From assembly GCF_900186505.1 (NCBI RefSeq), contig NZ_LT891968.1, forward strand, positions 160,119 to 224,118: 64,000 nt of DNA. Reading direction: 5' to 3'. This stretch comes from Enorma phocaeensis. Lineage in GTDB: Bacteria > Actinomycetota > Coriobacteriia > Coriobacteriales > Coriobacteriaceae. A program made the position numbers and the translations under genes. Of this stretch, positions 27,635 to 35,664 are shown one piece after another (positions within the stretch are counted from its first letter, which is position 1; the number at the start of each line of letters is the position of its first letter). The notes beneath the pieces were generated by a model. It did not search any database and was not told the DNA's origin. It saw only the letters and a list, made by a program, of their open reading frames with translations.

Positions 27635-27708
27635 TTGCACTCACTTTCGCACGTACCTTTAGCATTTCCGCAGGATTCCAGAAATAAAAATGTCGAAAGT
27701 GAGTGCAA
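27635..27708. repeat. 15-bp inverted repeat between convergent operons
   Basis: Perfect arms TTGCACTCACTTTCG (27635-27649) and its complement (27694-27708), loop 44 nt with an A-rich segment. It lies between the azlD and etfA stops. It might be a bidirectional terminator or a small repeat element; a loop of this size and the lack of a U-tract argue against a classical terminator. Confidence 0.45.
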
Positions 27709-27725
27709 AACCTGCGTTGCCCCGT

Positions 27726-29129
27726 TTATAAACGCCCCGCGGCCAAGGTAAGCGACGCCCGCCCTGCTGGAGCTAGCCCTGCTTGTCGATCTTGGGCTTG
27801 TACCCGCCCCCCCGAACGAGGGCGACCCCACCCCTTACGCCCAAGCTGGCGAACCAGCTCGCACGCGAACGCAACGCAGTCGGCAACCACGCGGTACTGC
27901 GCCACACCGAAGATCGGGGCAGCCGGATCGTCGTTCACGGCTATGATAGTTTGAGCACCGCCGATCCCCGCGACATGCTGGATTGCGCCGGAAACGCCAA
28001 GGCTGAGCAGGAACTCGGGCGCCACCGAGGCACCCGTCTGCCCCACCTGATGCGCATAGTCGAGCCAACCGGCCTCCACAAGCGGGCGCGTGCAGCCAAG
28101 TTCGGCCCCAAGGAGCTCGGCCAAGCGCTCAGCAAGCGCGAGGTTCTTTTTGCCACCGATGCCGCGACCAACCACAACAAGGCGCTTGGCCTGTGTGATC
28201 GAAGATCCAGCAGCGGCTTTCTCGCGCTCGATAACCCGCACGCGAGGCACGATGTCGAAAGCGAGCATGACGTCCTCGATCATGCCTTCGCGCGCGTTGC
28301 AACCAGCTGCCGAAGCGCTGCCTGCGCTCGAAGCGCCCTGCTGGGCAAGCCCGGCGAACACCCCCGGGCGCACCGTTGCCATCTGAGGGCGATGCGCGGG
28401 GCACTCGATCGTTGCCATGAGATTGCCGCCAAAAGCAGGACGCGTCTGTTGGAGAAGGCCGGTCGCCGGGTCGAGGGCAAGCTCGGTACAGTCTGCCGTG
28501 AGACCCGTCTGAAGCCGCACCGCCACGCGGGGAGCGACCTCGCGTCCAAGCGCCGTCGCGCCCATGAGCACCACCTCTGGCAAGCGCTCGCGCGCGAGGG
28601 CCGCGAGCCATGCAGCCATGACCTCGGGGTCTTGGGCGGCAAGACGCTCGTCGCGGCATCTGAGCACCGCGTCCGCCCCGGCTGCAAGGAGTGTGTCGGC
28701 AGGGGTGGGAGCGGGCTGCAGCGCGGAGGAGAGGCCGGGCGTCGCAACGGGTTCGGAAGCCCCCTCGGCAAGCACGGCAACGACATCGCAACCGCGCTCG
28801 CAGGCAAGCTCGCGGGCCTTCGCGACGAGCTCGAGCGTAACTGGCAGCACGCGGCCGAAGGCATCGCGCTGCGCTACGACCCAGATATCGCGATAGGCGG
28901 AGAGCCCTTCCGCTCCAAGCGCATCCTCTCGTGCGCCGTTCCCGGTCACTTCCGGCCTTTCGATGGCGAGCGCCCCTACCGGGCAGGCATCCACGCAAGA
29001 TCCGCAGAGCGTGCAAGCTTCGGTTGGATGCGCAAGCCGGTCGCGCACCTCGATTCCACCAAACGCGCAGGCACGTATGCAGCGTTTGCAGCCTATGCAG
29101 CGCTCGGCATCGATCACGAGGCCGCTCAT
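27726..29129 (-). CDS. etfA: Electron transfer flavoprotein alpha subunit with ferredoxin domain
   Basis: A 467-residue protein. Residues 1-60 form a two-[4Fe-4S] ferredoxin domain (CIGCKRCIRAC and CTLCGSCVDAC). The ETF alpha N-terminal domain follows, and then the FAD-binding C-terminal domain with VVVGRGIGGKKN, GQTGASVAPEF, GISGAIQH-like GVSGAIQHVAGI and IIAVNDDPAAPIFGVA. The ATG at 29129 overlaps the etfB stop (ATGA) and has GGAGGTGCG in front. Ferredoxin-fused EtfA is known from bifurcating lactate dehydrogenase and acyl-CoA systems. It probably passes electrons between FAD and ferredoxin or NAD (inference). Confidence 0.92.
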   Translation of the reverse strand: MSGLVIDAERCIGCKRCIRACAFGGIEVRDRLAHPTEACTLCGSCVDACPVGALAIERPEVTGNGAREDALGAEGLSAYRDIWVVAQRDAFGRVLPVTLELVAKARELACERGCDVVAVLAEGASEPVATPGLSSALQPAPTPADTLLAAGADAVLRCRDERLAAQDPEVMAAWLAALARERLPEVVLMGATALGREVAPRVAVRLQTGLTADCTELALDPATGLLQQTRPAFGGNLMATIECPAHRPQMATVRPGVFAGLAQQGASSAGSASAAGCNAREGMIEDVMLAFDIVPRVRVIEREKAAAGSSITQAKRLVVVGRGIGGKKNLALAERLAELLGAELGCTRPLVEAGWLDYAHQVGQTGASVAPEFLLSLGVSGAIQHVAGIGGAQTIIAVNDDPAAPIFGVAQYRVVADCVAFACELVRQLGRKGWGRPRSGGRVQAQDRQAGLAPAGRASLTLAAGRL

Positions 29130-29935
29130 GCGCACGCACCTCCCATCAGCTCGCGCACGCGGGCGGCCTGTGCCGCCACGTCACCCAAGACGTCCTCGCC
29201 TGCGGCTTCGCGTTCGGGCACGAAGGAACGCACCACCTGCGTGGGAGATCCCGCTAGGCCGATTCGCGCAGAATCCGCCCCGACGCCGTGCGCTCCGAGC
29301 ACGCGGACCTCGGCATCGCGCGCCGCGAAGACGCCGGCGATGCTCGGCATGCGGGGTTGTACGGCGTCCTTTGCGATGGTGAGAACCGCCGGCAACGGCA
29401 GCTCAACGCGCTCGATGCCCTGGTCGGTCGCACGCCGCACGACGACGCCGCCGGGCGATGGCACCTCGACCGAGCGCACGTCGGTCGCGCACGCCATGTC
29501 CAGAAGCCCCGCGAGCTCCGGACCTATCTGGGCGGTGTCACCGTCAACCGCCATCTTGCCGCAGAGCACGAGGTCGGGCGCGGTGCCATCGCAAAGCGCG
29601 TGCATCCCGCACGAGAGCGCATAGCTCGTGGCGAGCGTATCCGCTCCAGCGAAGGCACGATCAGAGAGCAGCAGGGCGTCGTCTGCGCCCCGCGCAATGC
29701 AGTCGCGCAACAGCGACTCGGTCGCAGGAATACCCATGGAAAGCGTGCTTACCCGCGTAGGCCTTCCCATGTTCGCCCGCGCGTCCTTGATGCGCAGCGC
29801 CACCTCGAGCGCCGTCGCGTCGAAGGGGTTCACTACCGCGGCGCCACCGTCGCGGATGATGGTATGGGTCACGGGGTCCATTCGCACCTCGGTGCTCCCC
29901 GGTACTGCCTTCACGCACACCACGATGTGCATCAT
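29126..29935 (-). CDS. etfB: Electron transfer flavoprotein beta subunit
   Basis: A 269-residue partner of EtfA. It opens with HIVVCVKAVPGSTEVRMDP, and VVNPFDATALEVALRIKD and DGDTAQIGPELAGLL match the adenine-nucleotide-binding subunit. In bifurcating ETFs this subunit carries the second FAD. Two adjacent ATGs (29935 and 29932) overlap the stop of the upstream oxidase, so the genes are translationally coupled. The three-gene order is oxidase, etfB, etfA. Confidence 0.93.
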   Translation of the reverse strand: MMHIVVCVKAVPGSTEVRMDPVTHTIIRDGGAAVVNPFDATALEVALRIKDARANMGRPTRVSTLSMGIPATESLLRDCIARGADDALLLSDRAFAGADTLATSYALSCGMHALCDGTAPDLVLCGKMAVDGDTAQIGPELAGLLDMACATDVRSVEVPSPGGVVVRRATDQGIERVELPLPAVLTIAKDAVQPRMPSIAGVFAARDAEVRVLGAHGVGADSARIGLAGSPTQVVRSFVPEREAAGEDVLGDVAAQAARVRELMGGACA

Positions 29936-31638
29936 GCGCTCACCCCCTCGCAACCGGGCCGCTCAAATCCCGCAGCGCCCGAGGTGCCAGCGGCGAAATC
30001 TGCCGCAGCGTCGGGCCCCGCGCCCGTCGAAGCCTCCTCTGTAGCGGCAAGCAATTCCTCCGGGAACAGATTCCCGCGTCCCAGCTGGCCGTACGGGTCG
30101 AACGCGCCCTTCACCCGCGCCATCTCGCGCAGGTGCTCGTCCCCGTACATGATCGCGAGGAAGTCGCGTTTGAGCTTGCCGACGCCGTGCTCGGCCGAGA
30201 CGGCGCCGCCCATGGCCGTAACCTCGTGTGCCCAGCGCTCGAACAGCCGCTTGCCGCGTAGGAACTCGTCGTGCGAGCGCGGCAGCACGTTCACATGGAG
30301 GTGGTTGTCGCCGATATGCCCCCACGCGGCAGCCTGGAGGCCCTCCTTGGCGAGCGTCGCGCGGTAGAGAGCGACCACGTCGTGCAGGCGCTCGTTGGGA
30401 ACGGACATGTCGCTCCCCAGCTTGGTGATGGAGGCATCGGTGCGCCGCCGCTCGTCGATGAGCATGTTGACGCTCTCGGGCACGGCATGGCGGAAGAACG
30501 TGAGCGCCTCGCGGTCGACCGCGGTACGCGCGACCCAGGCGCGCTGCGCGTCGCCACCGGTTTTGCCGAGAATCTCGGCAAGCAGACCCAGATCGGCCAT
30601 GGCCTGGTCTTCGTCCGCGCAATGCAGTTCGACGTAAAGGCAGCAGAGCGCTCCATCGTGCTCGGCGGGGAGGTCGGGCAAGGAGGCGAACGCAGTACCG
30701 GAGGCCTTGGCGCGCCGCAGGATATCCAGGGCTGCCGGATCGAAATACTCGAGCGCCGCCACGTGCGAAAGCCCCGCCCGCACCGAGACGGTCGCGTCAA
30801 GCGCGGCCTGCTCGTCCGTAAAAAAGCAGCTCGCAGCCCATATAACCGCCGGTGCGGGCATAAGCGCTAGCTCCAGCTCGGTAATGACGCCGAGCGTGCC
30901 ATCCGAGCCGATAACCAGGTCGATGGCGTCCATGTCGTCTTCGATGTAGTAACCCGACGCGTTCTTGGCGTGCGGCATGGTGTAGGTAGGCAGATCTGCC
31001 ACAATCCGACGGCCGCCCTCGGTCGTGAGCGCGAGCTTGCGACCACAGGCGCTAACAGCACCGCGACGAAGGGCGAGCACATCGCCATCCGCCAGAACCA
31101 TGCGCAGGGCCTGGACGTGCGGACGCATGGGACCATAGCGGTAGCTCCGCGCACCGGACGCGTTGCACGCCGCCATACCGCCCAGGCAGGCGGTGGACTC
31201 GGTGGGGTCGGTGGGGAACATCTGCTCGGGAGCCTCGGCAAGCGCCTGCGCAGCGGCCTTCGAGGACTCGTCCCACCCGTTGAGGGGGAAGCGTTTTGCG
31301 CTCAGGTATTTGCGCAGCTCAGAGAGGACGACGCCGGGCTGCACGCGCACGCTGAACGTCCCCGCGTCATCGTGCGCGAGGCCGAGCACGCGGTTCATGC
31401 GAGAAAGGTTGAGGACGTGGCCGCCGTGGGGCACCGCGCCTGCGGCAAGACCCGTTCGGGCGCCCTGGACGGTCACGGGGATGCGACGCTCATGCAGCTC
31501 GCGCAGGATCGCACGGACCTCGTCCTCGCTTTGCGGGAACGAGATGGACTCCGCGAATCCCGTGCTGCGCGACTCATCGTGCAGATAGTCCTCATGCTCG
31601 GAACCGCATGCTTCAATCTGAACCTGCGTAACCCCCAT
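29932..31638 (-). CDS. FAD-binding oxidase, lactate/glycolate dehydrogenase-like
   Basis: A 568-residue GlcD-type protein. The PCMH FAD-binding domain has PVTVQGARTGLAAGAVP and FPTDPTESTACLGGM. The cap and C-terminal FAD-oxidase domain ends with NDNHLHVNVLP-like GDNHLHVNVLPR, GGAVSAEHGVGKLKRDFL and FDPYGQLGRGNLFP. With etfB and etfA overlapping downstream it matches the LctBCD type, in which lactate oxidation to pyruvate by NAD is driven by ferredoxin. Other 2-hydroxy acids are possible. An Ala/Gly-rich tail of about 35 residues follows the domain. No lactate permease is next to it. Confidence 0.87.
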   Translation of the reverse strand: MGVTQVQIEACGSEHEDYLHDESRSTGFAESISFPQSEDEVRAILRELHERRIPVTVQGARTGLAAGAVPHGGHVLNLSRMNRVLGLAHDDAGTFSVRVQPGVVLSELRKYLSAKRFPLNGWDESSKAAAQALAEAPEQMFPTDPTESTACLGGMAACNASGARSYRYGPMRPHVQALRMVLADGDVLALRRGAVSACGRKLALTTEGGRRIVADLPTYTMPHAKNASGYYIEDDMDAIDLVIGSDGTLGVITELELALMPAPAVIWAASCFFTDEQAALDATVSVRAGLSHVAALEYFDPAALDILRRAKASGTAFASLPDLPAEHDGALCCLYVELHCADEDQAMADLGLLAEILGKTGGDAQRAWVARTAVDREALTFFRHAVPESVNMLIDERRRTDASITKLGSDMSVPNERLHDVVALYRATLAKEGLQAAAWGHIGDNHLHVNVLPRSHDEFLRGKRLFERWAHEVTAMGGAVSAEHGVGKLKRDFLAIMYGDEHLREMARVKGAFDPYGQLGRGNLFPEELLAATEEASTGAGPDAAADFAAGTSGAAGFERPGCEGVSA

Positions 31639-32017
31639 GTCGCCCCCTCCCCCTCCATGATGCGGCGACGCGATGCGATTGCCCGGCGCAATGCCACCGT
31701 CCTTGCACGCCGCGAATCATCATGGACCGCGGCGCAAGCCGCAGCGATCGCCAGCTCGACGTGCAGCCATTGTATCTTGCGGCCGCGTGCGGTGCGGATG
31801 GCCCCGCTCCCCGGTTGCGATATGGAAACAAAGGCCCCTCCCCGGTACGCAACCGTTTTGCGCACCGCGCATCCACGACTTTCACACATTCGATTTTCCA
31901 CGACCCTGAAGCTGCTGCGGTAAGGACCCGGTAAGAAGCGGTGCATGATCCGTAAGATTCGCCTGCTAGGCTGCTAGCCACCAGCAATCGCCTTCGGGCG
32001 CAGGGATTGGAGGAGCT
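31639..32017. other. Divergent intergenic region
   Basis: About 380 bp between the oxidase operon (leftward) and the 113-residue protein (rightward). It must hold both promoters, but I cannot pick -35/-10 pairs with confidence and see no operator-like dyad, gene or RNA. Confidence 0.4.
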
Positions 32018-32359
32018 ATGGCCGTTTACCTACCGGATGCGAAGGTGGCAATCGAGATCGTCGATGACCCTTTGAGCCTCCCCGCCGACCTCGACGCGTT
32101 TCCCGGGTACACCGTGGTGACCATGACCTGCGCGGAAGTGTGCGACCCCATCGCGTTCCGCCGCGTGGCCGAGCGCGTTGGGGCCGCCGCAGGAATCGAG
32201 GTACCGCCCGACACGCCCGAGACGATCGCCGCGCGCAAGCGCCTCATGCGCCGCCTGGACAAGGACCTCCATCTCGCAGAGTACGCTCGCGCCATGGGGA
32301 TCTCGCTCACTCCGACGGATCCGGCACCCTCCGATGACGGCGCGAAGCCGGCAGCCTAG
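32018..32359 (+). CDS. Conserved-looking small protein, unknown function
   Basis: A 113-residue protein with a good ribosome-binding site (GGAGGAGCT) before its ATG. It reads VYLPDAKVAIEIVDD, then GYTVVTMTCAEVCDP and a helical, charged C-terminus. The YLPDAKVAIE piece is reminiscent of the last strands of DUF559/Vsr-like nucleases, but no catalytic residues are present, so that link is weak. It could be a remnant or a small regulator. It is followed by a DUF554 gene on the same strand. Confidence 0.5.
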   Translation: MAVYLPDAKVAIEIVDDPLSLPADLDAFPGYTVVTMTCAEVCDPIAFRRVAERVGAAAGIEVPPDTPETIAARKRLMRRLDKDLHLAEYARAMGISLTPTDPAPSDDGAKPAA

Positions 32360-32548
32360 TTGATGGCCGCGGCTAACGCCGCACCGCAATCAGCTCCATC
32401 TGCTACGATGCGTAAGGCCGAAGGATTTCCGCCGCCCTGCTCCACGCGAATGCATATCGTCGGGACGGCGCCGACACGGTCTCTTCGGCTTGACCATAAA
32501 CCCCGGCCCGGTCGCGACGCGGCAGGGCCACGCAGTGCGGGAGGCATC

Positions 32549-33262
32549 GTGGTCGGACTCGGGACGATCATCAATGTGGCACTCATCGTTGCGGGCGGCA
32601 TCGTAGGCCTCGCAGGCGGCAGGCTTTTCACGCCCAAGGTCCAAGACACCCTCATGAAAGCAGCTGGCGTCAGCGTGCTTTTTGTCGGACTCGCCGGCGC
32701 CATGAGCGGCATGCTCTCAATGCAAGACGGCAAGCTGGTGAGCGGCGGCAGCATGATGATGGTCGCGTCGTTTGCCATCGGGTCGCTCTTTGGCGAACTC
32801 ATCGATATCGACCGCCATTTCGTCACCCTCGGCGAATGGCTCAAACGCAAGGTAGGCGGCGAAGGCGACCGCGATTTCGTCAACGCCTTCGTCACCGCCT
32901 CGCTCACGGTGTGCATCGGGGCGATGGCAATCGTGGGCTCGATCCAGGACGGCATCCTGGGCGACTGGTCGACCCTCGCGCTCAAGGGTGCGCTCGACGC
33001 CCTCATCGTGTGCACGATGGCGGCGTCGCTCGGCCGCGGCGCGCTGTTCTCCGCACTGCCCGTCGCCGTCTTCCAAGGCAGCATCACCCTGCTCGCCCGC
33101 CTTATCCAGCCCATCATGACCGAGGCAGCGCTCGCCAACCTCTCGCTCGTGGGCTCCATTCTCATCTTCTGCGTAGGCGTGAACCTCATTTGGGAGAAGA
33201 CCTTCAAGCCGGCAAACATGCTTCCCGCCGTGATCGTCGCGGTCGCACTCGCCTTCGCGTAA
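32549..33262 (+). CDS. DUF554 family membrane protein
   Basis: A 237-residue polytopic membrane protein of the YdfK/YqgA-like DUF554 family. It opens GLGTIINVALIVAGGIVGL, and GAMAIVGSIQDGILGD and NLSLVGSILIFCVGVNLIW are typical blocks. The function of the family is unknown. The GTG at 32549 with GGGAGG upstream is preferred because the family begins just there; the open frame extends upstream to 32360 but is not membrane-like or conserved. Confidence 0.82.
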   Translation: MVGLGTIINVALIVAGGIVGLAGGRLFTPKVQDTLMKAAGVSVLFVGLAGAMSGMLSMQDGKLVSGGSMMMVASFAIGSLFGELIDIDRHFVTLGEWLKRKVGGEGDRDFVNAFVTASLTVCIGAMAIVGSIQDGILGDWSTLALKGALDALIVCTMAASLGRGALFSALPVAVFQGSITLLARLIQPIMTEAALANLSLVGSILIFCVGVNLIWEKTFKPANMLPAVIVAVALAFA

Positions 33263-33436
33263 CCCGTCAGGGCGCTCCGCATCGAGTGCGCATGTCCTGC
33301 CCCAATCGCGAACGGGCCCCGCTGGATGCCGCAGCACACCGCGAGGGCGAACGTCGCGCCGTGGGACGCGCGTCGCGCCTTGCAGTATTCAACTATGCGG
33401 AAGAAACCCGCGACTCCATCTCTTACCGTATTCATA

Positions 33437-33465
33437 CGAACAGATGTTTGTACCTGTAGTACAAT
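33437..33465 (+). promoter_or_regulatory. Putative LexA (SOS) box and promoter of the TerB-BrxD-helicase operon
   Basis: CGAACAGATGTTTG (33437-33450) fits the Gram-positive SOS consensus CGAACRNRYGTTYG at every fixed position. A TACAAT (33460-33465) lies 17 nt past the position a -35 box would take (33437-33442), so the box would overlap the -35 of this promoter. The next gene starts at 33577. A second small dyad, TTGTAC-N5-GTACAA (33448-33463), overlaps it. The rest of the 314-bp gap shows nothing. Confidence 0.5.
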
Positions 33466-33576
33466 AGAGGGTCACTCGTAGCGGATTTCGCGGCCCATAG
33501 CGGATTCCGCATGCGGCGGATCTGTGGCTCGGACGGGCGACTCACAGCAAAGCGTCACGGCAAAGGAGGCGATCAC

Positions 33577-35664
33577 ATGAGCTTCGGCATAGATGGCGTG
33601 CATGACGTGCGCGAGCTTATCGAGCGCATCAACGCGAGCGAACGCCTGCGCGGCAGCTCTCATTTCTCCAGCGCCGTCTACCGCAACGAGCCCATCATCA
33701 CCACCGGCCGCCAGATGGCCAGCTACCTGCCAGAACGCTACCGCGAGATGCGCAAGATATCCCGCTGGCAAGAGGGCTCGCCGCGCGGCCGCTGGCTCAG
33801 CGATGCCGAGCTGTTCTACCGCCAAGCCCGCTTTATGGAGGACTTCGAGGACGATTGTCCCTATCACGGTGACTTCACGGCGTACTACCCCACCTACACC
33901 TCCATGAGCGACCGTCAGCTGCGCGGCTACTTCACATGGCGCGCGGCCGTGCGGCGCGGCGACGTCCAAAAGGCACCCCTCTCCTTCGCATACGTATACC
34001 TTTACGAGCTCATAAACGGCATCGGCACGAAGGACGCACTCGACGGTTTCCACAAGCTCGAGGGCTTCTGGCAGACGTACCGCGCATTCGCGCCAGGCAT
34101 CGACCGCTACGTGCGCACCTGGCTGCGCGACTACGTCGTCTACCACGGACTCGACCCGGCCCTTTTGGCCGACAGTGCCGACATCGCCTTCGACCAGGCG
34201 CTGCTCGGGCTTGTCACCCAAAGCGCCCCCTTCGATCCCGAAATCTTAGAGAGCATCGATATCATCGCCGTGAGCGAAGACGATGTGGCGGAGGAGATCT
34301 CGACGGAAGCTCCCTGGGCGGGGATAGCGAGCGCCGCGCCGTCGAACACCGCGGGGAGCCCCTTAGACGCATCCGTGCGGCAGCCGGGTGCAGCCGAGCA
34401 CACCGGGCGCACGCGCGGCCGACGCGATCGCGCCTCCGCACTCCCCCTCCCGCCCGATATCGCGCATGAAACCGAGCTGCTCGCAGCCATCGACATGCTC
34501 TCGTCGTATCGCGTGCGCCTCTCTCGCCTCTACAAGGATGAACCGGACGCGTTGCGGCACGTCGCATGCGCGGTCTATGTCCGCCTGCTCGCGTACTATA
34601 GGCACCATCGCAAAAACGGCTTCGTCGAGACCTTGTTCGGGGAGGAGCTGAACATGTCCTACACCATGTTCGCGAACGCGATCTTCTTCGAGCCGCAGCC
34701 GCACCAGCCCACGGACTATCAGCTCGATCCCATCCATTGGTACCGCTGCCGTAACAGCCAGTGGCGGTGCTTGCGTGTTTGCGGAACGCGCGAGAAGAGC
34801 CCCGTCCTGGGCAAGATCATGCGCGCCGTCGACCGCAAGCTCCGCGATGCACTCGATTACCCGCACAAGCTCAAGGACCAGCAACTCCCCAAGTACCTGG
34901 ACTCCATGATCGAGAAGGAAATCTCAGCCTGGACCACTTGGGCTGCAGAGCATGCCGCCCGCAAGGTGGAGATCGACCTGTCGCAGCTCGCGGGCATCCG
35001 CAGCGCCGCCGCATGGGCTCGCGATGCGCTACTTACAGAGGAGGAGCGCGAGGACGCGGACGAAACGGTGATGCCCGAGGCGCCTCTGGCTGCAGTGCCC
35101 GCCGCTCCCGTTGCACCGCCCGCCGCTCCCGTTGCACCGCCCGCTGCTCCCGTTGCGCCCAAATCTGCGGGCAGAAAAAAGCAAGAGCGGGGTGTTCAGG
35201 AGGCGGTTTCTTGCTATATTCCGCCCGCAGATGATGTGGAGGTCTCAGCGGACGGTGCAGGAAGCGCCAACGGACCCGCTGCGGGGCTCGATGCCAGTGC
35301 CCACGCCGGCATCGACGCCGGGCTCGTTGCCGTGCCAGTCATCGAACCTATTACCGGACCAGTTTCCTGGACAGTTTCCGAGCCCGATGTCGAGCCCTTC
35401 CCCGGCCCCGTTGCCGCGTCCGCTGCCGAACCCGGCGCTGAACCCGCTGCAGTGCTCACCGCTCCCGAGCATGCCTACTTGGAGGCGCTGCTCGCAGGCT
35501 GCCCGGGCACGGTCCCGGCAGGCGTGAGCGAGGATATGCTCGTCGACAAGATCAACGAGAGGCTCTTCGACTTGATCGGCGACACCGTGATCGAGTTCGG
35601 CGCGGACGGCCCGCGTATCATCGAGGACTATGAAGACGACGTACGAGAGGTGCTAGCCGTATGA
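33577..35664 (+). CDS. TerB-N/TerB-C domain protein
   Basis: A 695-residue protein. Residues about 30-230 fit the TerB N-terminal domain (FYRQARFMEDFEDDCPY, YPTYTSMSDRQLRGYFTWR, YVYLYELINGIG). About 290-490 fits the TerB C-terminal region (YKDEPDALRHVA, NMSYTMFANAIFFEPQPH). A Pro/Ala linker with a 21-bp tandem repeat and a 23-residue inserted palindromic element (35164-35232) precedes a short C-terminal domain. AAGGAGG precedes the ATG. The stop overlaps the next start (ATGA). TerB-N proteins are found beside BrxD-type ATPases and Lhr-like helicases in predicted stress/defence operons. Confidence 0.8.
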   Translation: MSFGIDGVHDVRELIERINASERLRGSSHFSSAVYRNEPIITTGRQMASYLPERYREMRKISRWQEGSPRGRWLSDAELFYRQARFMEDFEDDCPYHGDFTAYYPTYTSMSDRQLRGYFTWRAAVRRGDVQKAPLSFAYVYLYELINGIGTKDALDGFHKLEGFWQTYRAFAPGIDRYVRTWLRDYVVYHGLDPALLADSADIAFDQALLGLVTQSAPFDPEILESIDIIAVSEDDVAEEISTEAPWAGIASAAPSNTAGSPLDASVRQPGAAEHTGRTRGRRDRASALPLPPDIAHETELLAAIDMLSSYRVRLSRLYKDEPDALRHVACAVYVRLLAYYRHHRKNGFVETLFGEELNMSYTMFANAIFFEPQPHQPTDYQLDPIHWYRCRNSQWRCLRVCGTREKSPVLGKIMRAVDRKLRDALDYPHKLKDQQLPKYLDSMIEKEISAWTTWAAEHAARKVEIDLSQLAGIRSAAAWARDALLTEEEREDADETVMPEAPLAAVPAAPVAPPAAPVAPPAAPVAPKSAGRKKQERGVQEAVSCYIPPADDVEVSADGAGSANGPAAGLDASAHAGIDAGLVAVPVIEPITGPVSWTVSEPDVEPFPGPVAASAAEPGAEPAAVLTAPEHAYLEALLAGCPGTVPAGVSEDMLVDKINERLFDLIGDTVIEFGADGPRIIEDYEDDVREVLAV
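35164..35232. repeat. 69-bp palindromic element inside the TerB gene
   Basis: Outer arms CTGCGGGC and GCCCGCAG and inner arms GCAAGAG-like and CTTGC bound a 69-bp unit that adds 23 codons (SAGRK.QE......SC..PPAD). The same unit lies in the helicase gene at 38148-38216, with the same length, arms and reading frame but diverged centre. Confidence 0.75.

Noticed and set aside
32360..32548. N-terminal extension of the DUF554 protein
   Set aside because: Not membrane-like, and a GTG with a good Shine-Dalgarno at 32549 starts at the family N-terminus.
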